7,308 nt of DNA from Nocardia sp. (lineage in GTDB: Bacteria > Actinomycetota > Actinomycetes > Mycobacteriales > Mycobacteriaceae), in NCBI GenBank assembly GCA_013361595.1, contig JABFXT010000906.1:1-7308 (forward strand). The letters are read 5' to 3'. Both the position numbers and the translations under genes were made by a program. Positions within the stretch are counted from its first letter, which is position 1, and every line of letters starts with the position of its first letter. Of the stretch, positions 1 through 6,088 are shown piece after piece. The notes beneath the pieces are model-generated. The model saw only the letters and a program-made list of their open reading frames with translations. It had not been told where the DNA came from and did not search any database.

Positions 1-832
1 CGTCGACCGCGGGCAGGGTGGGATCGGCGCGGGCGGCCCGGGTGAACACGGCCACGGCGACCGGATATTCGTCCGGGAACTCCACCACGGCGACCTCGTT
101 GCGGATGATGCCGATGGTCCCGGTTTTCCCGGCCACCGCGACACCGCGGTGCGGGAATCCGGCGGCGATCCGATGCGGCCAGACCTGGCGGCGCATGACC
201 GCGCACGCGAAATCCGTCTGTTCCCGGGACAGCACCCGGCCGCGCCAGAGCGCCGACAGCAGCCGCGTCATCTCCACGGGGGTGGTCGCGCGGGTATAGG
301 CCGGATCGTAGGCGGAGACCGTCCAGGCCTCGTCGTTGTCGGCCAGCGCCGCGAACGCTTCGGCCGTACTGTGGGTATCGGTGTCGCGCACCAGGCTGCG
401 CTGGATATCGGCGGTCCCGCCGACCAGCCGGGTGTGGTTCAGTCCCAGCGACTCCAGCAGTTCGTGGACGGCGGCCGGTCCGATTTCGCCGAGCAGTTGG
501 TCCGCTGCCGCGTTGTCGGACACCGTCATCATGGTGGTCGCCAGATCGCGCCGGCTCATCGTGATCGGATCGTGCAGGGCGGAGATTCCGGTGGGACCCG
601 GCGTGCATTCCGCCGGGATCAGGGTGAGCCGGGACAGCGGATCGAGGTCTCCGGCGTCCACGGCGCGACAGAAGGCGAGCAGCAGCGGCAGTTTGTACAC
701 CGACGCGGTGACCACGCGTTCGGTCCCGCCGACCGAGACCTCGTCGCCGCTGCCGTCGCAGCGGCGGGCGTGCAGCCGCCCGGTGCAGCCCGCGTCGGCG
801 AAGACCGCGCGAATACGATCGCTCGTGGTCAC
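1..832 (-). CDS. BlaB-like class A beta-lactamase-fold serine protein, no signal peptide (3' end cut by window)
   Basis: Partial gene of 277 visible codons, open to the left edge. The three signature motifs of serine penicillin-recognising enzymes are present in order: S-V-Y-K at residues 44-47 (catalytic Ser44, Lys47), S-D-N at 105-107 and K-T-G at 236-238. The canonical class A ExELN omega-loop motif is missing; the stretch before the T-T-P at 183-185 (residues 141-182) is longer than usual and does not align by eye. The GTG start at 830-832 overlaps the TGA of the upstream LysR gene (GTGA) and has GGGAG eight bases ahead, so the two are translationally coupled. Only 43 residues precede Ser44 and they contain no hydrophobic segment, so the protein should be cytoplasmic or at the inner membrane face. 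Operon context, missing export signal and fold match BlaB of Streptomyces cacaoi, a regulatory protein needed with its LysR partner for beta-lactamase induction. An esterase or other serine hydrolase remains possible. Fold is confident; the regulatory role is inferred. Confidence 0.88.
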   Translation of the reverse strand, partial: MTTSDRIRAVFADAGCTGRLHARRCDGSGDEVSVGGTERVVTASVYKLPLLLAFCRAVDAGDLDPLSRLTLIPAECTPGPTGISALHDPITMSRRDLATTMMTVSDNAAADQLLGEIGPAAVHELLESLGLNHTRLVGGTADIQRSLVRDTDTHSTAEAFAALADNDEAWTVSAYDPAYTRATTPVEMTRLLSALWRGRVLSREQTDFACAVMRRQVWPHRIAAGFPHRGVAVAGKTGTIGIIRNEVAVVEFPDEYPVAVAVFTRAARADPTLPAVD

Positions 833-1704
833 CGCAGGCGCTCCCGGTAGAGGACACGGTCCAGGGCGTCGGCCTGTTCCTCGGCACCGGGCCGGTGGAT
901 CACCCGGCAGCGCAGCGCGACCGCCTGCGGGGCCATCCGCAACCAGGCGACACCCGGGATATCGGACGGTGCGGTGGTGGTCAGCCCGAAGCTGGTCCCG
1001 GCGGCCACGGCCGCGAGGACGGCCCGGTCGTCGTGCACGGTGACCGTCTGGACGTCGAGCCCGCGCTCCCGCAGCAGATCCCGGACCGTATCGGAGGCAG
1101 GCGGATTGGCGGCGCGGGGATACGCGGCATAGGTGAGGTCGGCCAGCATCGGGAACGCCGGGCGCTCGGTGGCCGCGCTGCGGTGACCGGCCGGGACGAC
1201 GATCCAGCGGGGGAGTTTCACCACGGATCGGGTCTCGACGCCGTCGACGAGAGCCGGATGTTCGATCACCGCCAGATCGCACAGCCCCGACCGGACGGCC
1301 GCCACCAGGTCGACCGTCGTCCCCATATCGGTGGATACGGCTTCCCCGGCGGTGTTCCCGGTGCGCAGTACGGTCACACAGGCGGTGACCATCCGGTCGG
1401 GTAACGCCGAGGTGGCGCCCCAGTGCACCGTGCCGCGGGTGCGGGCGATCCGCTGTGCTTCGGCGAGTAGCCGTTCCGCGTCGTCCACCAGTAGCCGCGC
1501 CCGCGGCAGCAGTTGCCGGCCCGCCGCGGTGAGCACCGCGCCCTGCCGGGTGCGGTGGACCAGTTCGACGCCCAGCCGGTTCTCCAATCGCCGCAACCCC
1601 TGGGACAGCGGCGGCTGGGTCATATCCAATACGGTGGCGGCCCGTCCGAAATGTCCTTCATCGGCGATCGCGACGAAATAGCCGAGGTGGCGGATCAGGT
1701 CCAT
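829..1704 (-). CDS. LysR-type transcriptional regulator (BlaA-like)
   Basis: A 291-residue protein of normal LysR length. The N-terminal winged helix-turn-helix is clear: residues 1-60 begin MDLIRHLGYFVAIADEGHF, followed by R-A-A-x-x-L-x-x-x-Q-P-P-L-S-Q (21-35) and the L-E-x-x-L-G-V-x-L-V-H-R signature (40-51). Residues 90-290 form the substrate-binding domain. The ATG at 1702-1704 matches the family's conserved start; the frame stays open upstream to 2262 but that stretch lies antisense to the divergent gene and is not protein-like. No strong Shine-Dalgarno precedes it. It is first in an operon with the BlaB-like gene (4-base overlap) and divergent from the beta-lactamase-like lipoprotein gene. 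LysR regulators in this position normally control the divergent gene and themselves; AmpR, NmcR and S. cacaoi BlaA are beta-lactamase examples. The inducing ligand is unknown. Confidence 0.93.
   Translation of the reverse strand: MDLIRHLGYFVAIADEGHFGRAATVLDMTQPPLSQGLRRLENRLGVELVHRTRQGAVLTAAGRQLLPRARLLVDDAERLLAEAQRIARTRGTVHWGATSALPDRMVTACVTVLRTGNTAGEAVSTDMGTTVDLVAAVRSGLCDLAVIEHPALVDGVETRSVVKLPRWIVVPAGHRSAATERPAFPMLADLTYAAYPRAANPPASDTVRDLLRERGLDVQTVTVHDDRAVLAAVAAGTSFGLTTTAPSDIPGVAWLRMAPQAVALRCRVIHRPGAEEQADALDRVLYRERLR
841..845 (-). promoter_or_regulatory. Ribosome binding site inside lysR for the BlaB-like gene
   Basis: GGGAG on the minus strand lies 8 bases before the GTG start at 832, within the last codons of the LysR gene. 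It fixes the GTG as the start, since the in-frame sequence just upstream shows no signal peptide. Confidence 0.65.
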
Positions 1705-1867
1705 AGCGATATTGAACCAGCGACGCGGGACGGGCCCGCCGAACTGCGGTTTCACCGTCCGTTCCGAGCCATTAAAACGACGTCTAGCTGGCGTTATATC
1801 AAATGCGACTGGTGCGCGGGAGTGTCGGATATTGGCGGCGGCCCGGCGGGCGGTGTCTGCTGCGAGA
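1705..1867. promoter_or_regulatory. Divergent promoter/operator region between lysR and the beta-lactamase-like gene
   Basis: This 163-base gap must hold both promoters. Bases 1771-1806 are AT-rich against a GC-rich background. Within them 1773-1798 is an imperfect dyad: TAAAACG on the left and CGTTATA on the right (6 of 7 pairs match), 12 bases apart, with a CTAG palindrome exactly at the centre (1784-1787). It is the best LysR operator candidate in the gap. TATAAC on the minus strand (1799-1794) could be a -10 element for lysR. I found no convincing -35 boxes. Confidence 0.5.
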
Positions 1868-2815
1868 GTGAAACCGAACCGATCCGCGTATCGCATCCTG
1901 TCGAGTCGGCGTTCATTGGCCCTCGTCCTCACGGCGGTCGCATTGTCCGCCGCGGCGTGCGGGGGCGGAGACACCGGTACACCGCCCGCCCCGCCCGCGG
2001 CCGATGCCCAGGAGACCACCGACCTGAGCAACACCCTGATGGCGCTCCAGGCGAGATACAACGTGCTGTTCGGCATCGCCGCCGTCGATACCCGGGGCGG
2101 CCGGACCTTCGAATGGAACGCCGACGACCGCTTCGCGATGTCCTCGACTTTCGAGGTGTACGCGGTAGCCGCGATATTGCGCCTCGCCGAGCGCCGGGAG
2201 CTGGATCTGAACGACAAGGTGCTGATCACCCGGCAGGATCTCGTGCTGAGTTCACCGGTCACCAGCTATCACGCCGGTGAGCTCATGAGCTACTACGACC
2301 TGTGCCGGGCGGCGCTGGTGCGCAACGACAACACCGCGGTGAACCTGCTGCTGCGGCGGCTCGGCGGCCCCGGGGCGGTGACCGAGTTCGCGCGTTCGAT
2401 CGGGGATCCGCAGACCCGGCTGGATCGCTGGGAGCCGGAACTCAACGAGGCGCTGGCCGGCGACCCCCGGGACACCAGCACCCCGTCCGCACTGGCCGGC
2501 GGCTACCGCAAACTCGTTCTCGGCGACGGACTGAGTACCGAGTACCGCCGGATGCTCACGAGCTGGATGCGTTCGAGTGTGACCTCGCGTGAACGGCTGC
2601 GTAAAGGTTTGCCGGTGGGGTGGGTGGCCGCGGACAAGTCCGGAAGCGGCGCGTACGGTACCGCCAACGACGCCGGGGTGGTGTGGAGTCCCACCGGGAC
2701 ATCGCTGGTGCTCGTGATCTTCAGCCGCTCGACCACCGGCTATCCGATGGCGGCCGGGGCCGACGCCGCGGTCGCCGATGCGACGGCCGCGGTCCTGGGC
2801 ACCATGTCGCAGTGA
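1868..2815 (+). CDS. Class A beta-lactamase-like lipoprotein with altered active site (BlaL-like)
   Basis: A 315-residue protein. GTG at 1868 is chosen because it begins directly before an export signal: basic residues 2-15, a hydrophobic stretch 17-30 and the lipobox-like A-A-A-C at 28-31 followed by GGGD, so the mature form is probably a lipoprotein on Cys31. The frame opens at an ATG at 1712, but the extra 52 residues look non-coding and cover the operator region. The body aligns along its length with class A beta-lactamases: S-S-T-F (92-95), E-P-E-L-N (189-193), G-D-P-R-D-T-S-T-P (198-206), K-S-G-S-G (257-261) and N-D (267-268). Two catalytic residues are replaced: the SxxK lysine (Ambler 73) is Glu96 (GAG, 2153-2155) and the SDN serine (Ambler 130) is Asn153 (AAC, 2324-2326). 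Ser93 (Ambler 70) and Glu189 (Ambler 166) remain. It is divergent from the LysR/BlaB-like operon. Normal beta-lactam hydrolysis is doubtful; a ligand-binding or sensing role is inference. Confidence 0.9.
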   Translation: MKPNRSAYRILSSRRSLALVLTAVALSAAACGGGDTGTPPAPPAADAQETTDLSNTLMALQARYNVLFGIAAVDTRGGRTFEWNADDRFAMSSTFEVYAVAAILRLAERRELDLNDKVLITRQDLVLSSPVTSYHAGELMSYYDLCRAALVRNDNTAVNLLLRRLGGPGAVTEFARSIGDPQTRLDRWEPELNEALAGDPRDTSTPSALAGGYRKLVLGDGLSTEYRRMLTSWMRSSVTSRERLRKGLPVGWVAADKSGSGAYGTANDAGVVWSPTGTSLVLVIFSRSTTGYPMAAGADAAVADATAAVLGTMSQ

Positions 2816-2817
2816 GA

Positions 2818-2842
2818 CCCACTCGGGCGTGCTGCCGGTGGG
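2818..2842 (+). terminator. Candidate hairpin just after the beta-lactamase-like gene
   Basis: Two bases after the TGA, CCCAC-t-CGG (2818-2826) pairs with CCGGTGGG (2835-2842): eight pairs, one bulged base and an 8-base loop. No T-tract follows, as is common for high-GC terminators. Confidence 0.4.
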
Positions 2843-2866
2843 CAACCGAAGAAATTCCGCCTCCCA

Positions 2867-2889
2867 CGGGGCCCCCGGCCCGGGCCCCG
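2867..2889. terminator. GC-rich bidirectional hairpin between convergent genes
   Basis: CGGGGCCC (2867-2874) and GGGCCCCG (2882-2889) form a perfect 8-base stem with a 7-base loop. It lies between the ends of the beta-lactamase-like gene (2815) and the convergent flavoprotein gene (2915), where it could stop transcripts from both sides. There is no U-tract, so it is a factor-independent terminator only in the loose actinobacterial sense. Confidence 0.5.
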
Positions 2890-2914
2890 GTCCGCGCGGT
2901 ATCCGCCCCACGTA

Positions 2915-5389
2915 TCACGGGGTGAAACGCAGGGTCACGGTCGCGGTGACCGGTCGGGCCCGGCACGGCAGTATCCGGCCCGCCTCGCGATCCTGCGCGG
3001 TGATCGCCAGTAGCGGGTCGTCGTCCATTTCGGCGCGCCCCTCTTCGACGGTGGCGAGGCAGGTTCCGCACGAGCCGCCGAGACAGGAATAGGGGAGATC
3101 CTCGCGCCGGGTGAGTGCCGCGTCCAGGATCGTGTGGTTGCGGGGCATCTCGAATTCCAGCGGTTCGCCGTATCCGGTGAGGGTTACCCGGCTCGGGGCC
3201 CCGGGGGCGGGCGGTGGTGCGGGGGTTCCGGTCTCGAACAGTTCGGTGCGGATCCGGGTCCGTTCGACGCCCTGTGCCCCCAGCGCGGTGATCGTCGCGG
3301 TCAGCAGAGCCTTCGGTCCGCACAGGAACCATTCGTCGGCCTCGTCCCGCACGATCTCGGCCGGATCCATCCGATCGAACCGGAAGCGCGTGCCGGGGGC
3401 GGCGAACCGCAGTCCGGTGCGCTGCCGGGACAGATGATGGGTGACCTGCAGTCGCCCCGGATAGCGTTCGATCAGTTCGCGGATCGATGCGGCGAGCATG
3501 ATGTGCGTGTGGTCACGGCTGCCGTAGTGCAGGGTGACGGTGCTGTGCGGTTCGGCCGCGAGCAGGGTGGCGACGATCGATACGATCGGCGTGATACCGC
3601 TACCCGCTGCGATCGCGGTGTACCGGCGGCGGGCCGCGGGATCCGGGGCCGTGGTGAAGGTACCGGTGGGTTCGGAGACATAGAGTGCCGTGCCGGTGAC
3701 CCGGCGGTCGGATACGTAGGAACCGAAGGCCCCGCGATCGTGGCGGCGCACCGCGATTCGTAGCCGGTCCGATCCCGCGGGATCGCACAGCGAATAGCTG
3801 CGGCGAATCGGTTCGCCGTACCTGGTGCCGCGGATCACCACGTGCTGACCGGCCGCGAAGCCGTACGCGGCGCGCAGTCGCGCGGGGACCTCGAACTCGA
3901 CGATCGCGCTGTCGGGAGTATCGCGGACCACCGAGCGCACCGTGAGCCGATGGAAGCCGCGCGCCGGACCGTGCGGTACCGGATCGAACAGTGCGGGCGG
4001 CGTGGGCGCGGGCCGGTTCGCACCCGGCCGCAGCAGCTTCCGGATCGCGAGATCGCCCAGGGCCCGTGCGGTCCGGGCGACGAGATCGGGACGAAGTATG
4101 GCGGTCGGTGGTTCGAGCAGTCCGGCGATCCGGGAGATCTGCCGGCCGATCGCCGCGTCGCGTTCGCCGACCGCCATCGCGAGCCCGGCCAGCGGGCCCA
4201 GCGCCCGCATCACCGGCCGCCCGGAGGCGTCCACATGGGGCATGGCCAGATCGAACAGCGCCGTGATCGCCCACGCGTCGTCGACGGCGGCCGCCGCTGC
4301 CCGGAACCAGCGCCGGGGCAGGTCGTGGTCGCCGGCGGCCAGTACGGCCCGCAACTCGAGTGCCTGGAGCGCGGATACCGTCATACCCTGGCCGAAGGCA
4401 GGGCTGAAACTGCATACGGCATCGCCGAATACGAGCAGCCCCGCGGGAAAACGGTCGAGACGCTCGTAGCGCCGGCGTTGATTGGCGGGGTAGCGGTAGG
4501 TCGCGATATCGGTCAGGGGCTCGGCGTCCACCAGGGCTGCCCGGATATCCGGCGGTGCGACCGACGACGCGAATCGCCAGAATCCGTCCGGATCGGTGGG
4601 TGGATGATCCGCGCCGTAACCGATCAGCGTGAGAATGTGCCGGCCGTCCTCGACCGCGAACAACGCCAGGCCCCGGGCGGGGTCCTGGTCCGCCACCACG
4701 ATCTCTTTGTCGGTGGGCGTGGCAGCGGCGGGTAGCCGCAGGTAGCGGCTCGCGTATTTCATATCGATCCGCACCCCCTCCGCGGCCGGGCGCGGGTAGT
4801 CCAGCCCGGCGAGCCAGTCATTGATCGGGCCGTGGCGTCCCATGCAGCTCACCACCAGAACCGCCGGGAAGTCCCGGTCCGCCGCCCGGACGCCGGTGAT
4901 CCGGGTCCGCTCGGCGTCGGTGCGCAGTTCCGTGGCGGTGGTGTCATCGATGAACCGCACACCGGGTAGTGCCCGGACGCGTTCGCGCACCCGCTGTTCG
5001 AGGAAGGGGCGGCTGGCCTGGAGCAGGGAGTATCCCGAATCGGACTGCCGCAGCGTATGCCCGGCTATGGTCATCCGCATCTCGGTCAGGGACCGGCATT
5101 CGACCGCGCCCTCGGCGAGCAGCTGGGCGGTGAGGCCGGGGAACAGTTCCTCGAGGATTTCCCGACCGCGGGCCAGCAGGGCGTGGACATGCCTGCCCTG
5201 GGGGACTCCCCGCCGATCCCCCGGGGCCGAGAGGTCGTCGCGCTCGATCACCGTGACCTCGGCGAAGCTCTCGCTGAGCACCCGTGCGGCCAGCAGTCCG
5301 GCCATGCTCGCGCCCAGCACCACGGCCCGCTCGCGGCCCGGCGGTGCTACCGACGTATCTCCGGTACCGGACATGTTCGCCTCCGACAT
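2915..5389 (-). CDS. Fused FAD-dependent monooxygenase-like protein and PaaE-type 2Fe-2S ferredoxin reductase
   Basis: An 824-residue two-part flavoprotein. Residues 20-450 are a p-hydroxybenzoate-hydroxylase/squalene-epoxidase-type FAD domain: G-A-S-M-A-G (26-31) in the first Rossmann strand-turn-helix, acidic E49-R50, R-G-V-P-Q-G-R-H-V-H-A (60-70) and the GD motif F-G-D-A...P-A-F-G-Q-G (321-335). A Pro-rich linker (455-475) leads to an FNR-type reductase: FAD-binding R-x-Y-S-L (530-534), NAD(P)-binding A-G-S-G-I-T-P-I (595-602), Y-G-S-R-D (622-626) and L-C-G-P (689-692). The C-terminus (735-824) is a plant-type 2Fe-2S ferredoxin domain with ligands Cys769, Cys774, Cys777 and Cys809. The reductase-then-ferredoxin order is that of PaaE. 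The likely role is NAD(P)H-driven oxygenation or reduction of a small hydrophobic compound; the substrate is unknown. A divergent TetR gene shares a perfect operator with it. No frame break separates the halves. Oddity: the D-A-[ST]-G-R motif usual in the first half reads S-C-M-G-R (181-185). Confidence 0.93.
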   Translation of the reverse strand: MSEANMSGTGDTSVAPPGRERAVVLGASMAGLLAARVLSESFAEVTVIERDDLSAPGDRRGVPQGRHVHALLARGREILEELFPGLTAQLLAEGAVECRSLTEMRMTIAGHTLRQSDSGYSLLQASRPFLEQRVRERVRALPGVRFIDDTTATELRTDAERTRITGVRAADRDFPAVLVVSCMGRHGPINDWLAGLDYPRPAAEGVRIDMKYASRYLRLPAAATPTDKEIVVADQDPARGLALFAVEDGRHILTLIGYGADHPPTDPDGFWRFASSVAPPDIRAALVDAEPLTDIATYRYPANQRRRYERLDRFPAGLLVFGDAVCSFSPAFGQGMTVSALQALELRAVLAAGDHDLPRRWFRAAAAAVDDAWAITALFDLAMPHVDASGRPVMRALGPLAGLAMAVGERDAAIGRQISRIAGLLEPPTAILRPDLVARTARALGDLAIRKLLRPGANRPAPTPPALFDPVPHGPARGFHRLTVRSVVRDTPDSAIVEFEVPARLRAAYGFAAGQHVVIRGTRYGEPIRRSYSLCDPAGSDRLRIAVRRHDRGAFGSYVSDRRVTGTALYVSEPTGTFTTAPDPAARRRYTAIAAGSGITPIVSIVATLLAAEPHSTVTLHYGSRDHTHIMLAASIRELIERYPGRLQVTHHLSRQRTGLRFAAPGTRFRFDRMDPAEIVRDEADEWFLCGPKALLTATITALGAQGVERTRIRTELFETGTPAPPPAPGAPSRVTLTGYGEPLEFEMPRNHTILDAALTRREDLPYSCLGGSCGTCLATVEEGRAEMDDDPLLAITAQDREAGRILPCRARPVTATVTLRFTP

Positions 5390-5399
5390 CGTCGTCCTC
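5380..5399 (-). promoter_or_regulatory. Two candidate ribosome binding sites and starts for the flavoprotein
   Basis: GAGG (5399-5396) lies 6 bases before the ATG at 5389. GGAGG (5384-5380) lies 5 bases before a second in-frame ATG at 5374 (Met6). The second site is the stronger Shine-Dalgarno match, so the protein may begin five residues later. The FAD motif starts well after both. Confidence 0.55.
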
Positions 5400-5432
5400 G
5401 TTGTCTCGGCGCCGGTGGAACTCCACGACCGT

Positions 5433-5464
5433 TACTGAGACTATTCGACAAATTAGTCTCAGTA
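5433..5464. promoter_or_regulatory. Perfect inverted-repeat operator for the TetR regulator
   Basis: TACTGAGACTA (5433-5443) and TAGTCTCAGTA (5454-5464) are exact reverse complements separated by a 10-base AT-rich spacer. The site lies between the divergent flavoprotein and tetR genes, and its centre (5448.5) is exactly equidistant from their start codons at 5389 and 5508. Each arm contains TAGTCT reading outward, a TANNNT-type -10 hexamer, so bound TetR would cover both promoters. No good -35 boxes were found, so the -10 assignment is tentative; the repeat itself is certain. Confidence 0.88.
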
Positions 5465-5507
5465 CGTGGATGTGGCAAGCCGCCGGTGTCGCGCGGTAGA
5501 AAGAGCC

Positions 5508-6077
5508 ATGACCTCGTCGACCCGATCATCGGACGTGCTGCTGGACGCGGCGGTCGCGCTCATCGGGGAGAGCGGCCTGGACGGCCTCACCCACAACGCC
5601 GTCGCCGCCCGGGCCGGCGTATCCCGGGCCACCGCCTATCGCGAGTTCGGGGACAAGGACGGGCTGATATCCGCGGTCGGGCGGCACGAGGTGGGGAAAA
5701 TGGTCGCCGCCGCGTTCGGCGTGCTCGAACTCGACGGCACGGTCGACGAGATCGCCCGTTCGGCCACCCTCTTCGCGCTGCGCTACCTGCGCGACCATCG
5801 CGCCTTCAACTATCTGCGTGTGCACGAGCCGGCCTGGTTGCTCACGATCGCCATCGAACACGAGAATGCCCAGCTGAATCTGGTCGAATCGGTCGCCGCG
5901 ATCGCCGAACCGCTGATCGCGGGCCGCGACGACGGGCGGCTCGCGCTACCGCCGCGCCACGCGGCCGAAGTAGTCGTCCGGACCGTGCTCTCCCATGCGC
6001 TCATCCAGGACAGCGGACTGACCGACGACCAGATCGCCGCGACGGTGGCCCGGGCGATCACCCGCGCACCGCGCTGA
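5508..6077 (+). CDS. TetR-family transcriptional repressor
   Basis: A 189-residue protein, a usual TetR length. The N-terminal helix-turn-helix is typical: L-L-D-A-A-V-A-L-I-G (11-20), T-H-N-A-V-A-A-R-A-G-V-S-R-A-T-A-Y-R (28-45), then F-G-D-K-D-G-L (47-53), the position of the canonical F-x-x-K-x-x-L. Residues 60-189 are the helical ligand-binding and dimerisation domain, too variable to predict a ligand. The ATG at 5508 is chosen over an upstream in-frame start at 5466, which would overlap the operator region and add residues without TetR similarity; purine-rich AGAAAGAG lies just before the ATG. It is divergent from the flavoprotein gene and probably represses both that gene and itself through the repeat at 5433-5464, being released by a substrate or product of the flavoprotein. 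It converges with the broken pentapeptide-repeat gene, with 11 bases between their ends. Confidence 0.93.
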   Translation: MTSSTRSSDVLLDAAVALIGESGLDGLTHNAVAARAGVSRATAYREFGDKDGLISAVGRHEVGKMVAAAFGVLELDGTVDEIARSATLFALRYLRDHRAFNYLRVHEPAWLLTIAIEHENAQLNLVESVAAIAEPLIAGRDDGRLALPPRHAAEVVVRTVLSHALIQDSGLTDDQIAATVARAITRAPR

Positions 6078-6088
6078 CGGTGACGGCG

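Noticed and set aside
1708..1834. Two GATATTG words 120 bases apart (1708-1714 and 1828-1834) in the lysR divergent region
   Set aside because: Only 7 bases, one copy abuts the lysR start; likely chance.
1712..1867. Upstream ATG start for the beta-lactamase-like gene
   Set aside because: It would place 52 non-protein-like residues ahead of the export signal and cover the divergent promoter region.
829..2262. 477-residue extended form of the LysR protein
   Set aside because: The first 186 residues lie antisense to the promoter region and to the beta-lactamase-like gene; the family's conserved N-terminus starts at 1704.
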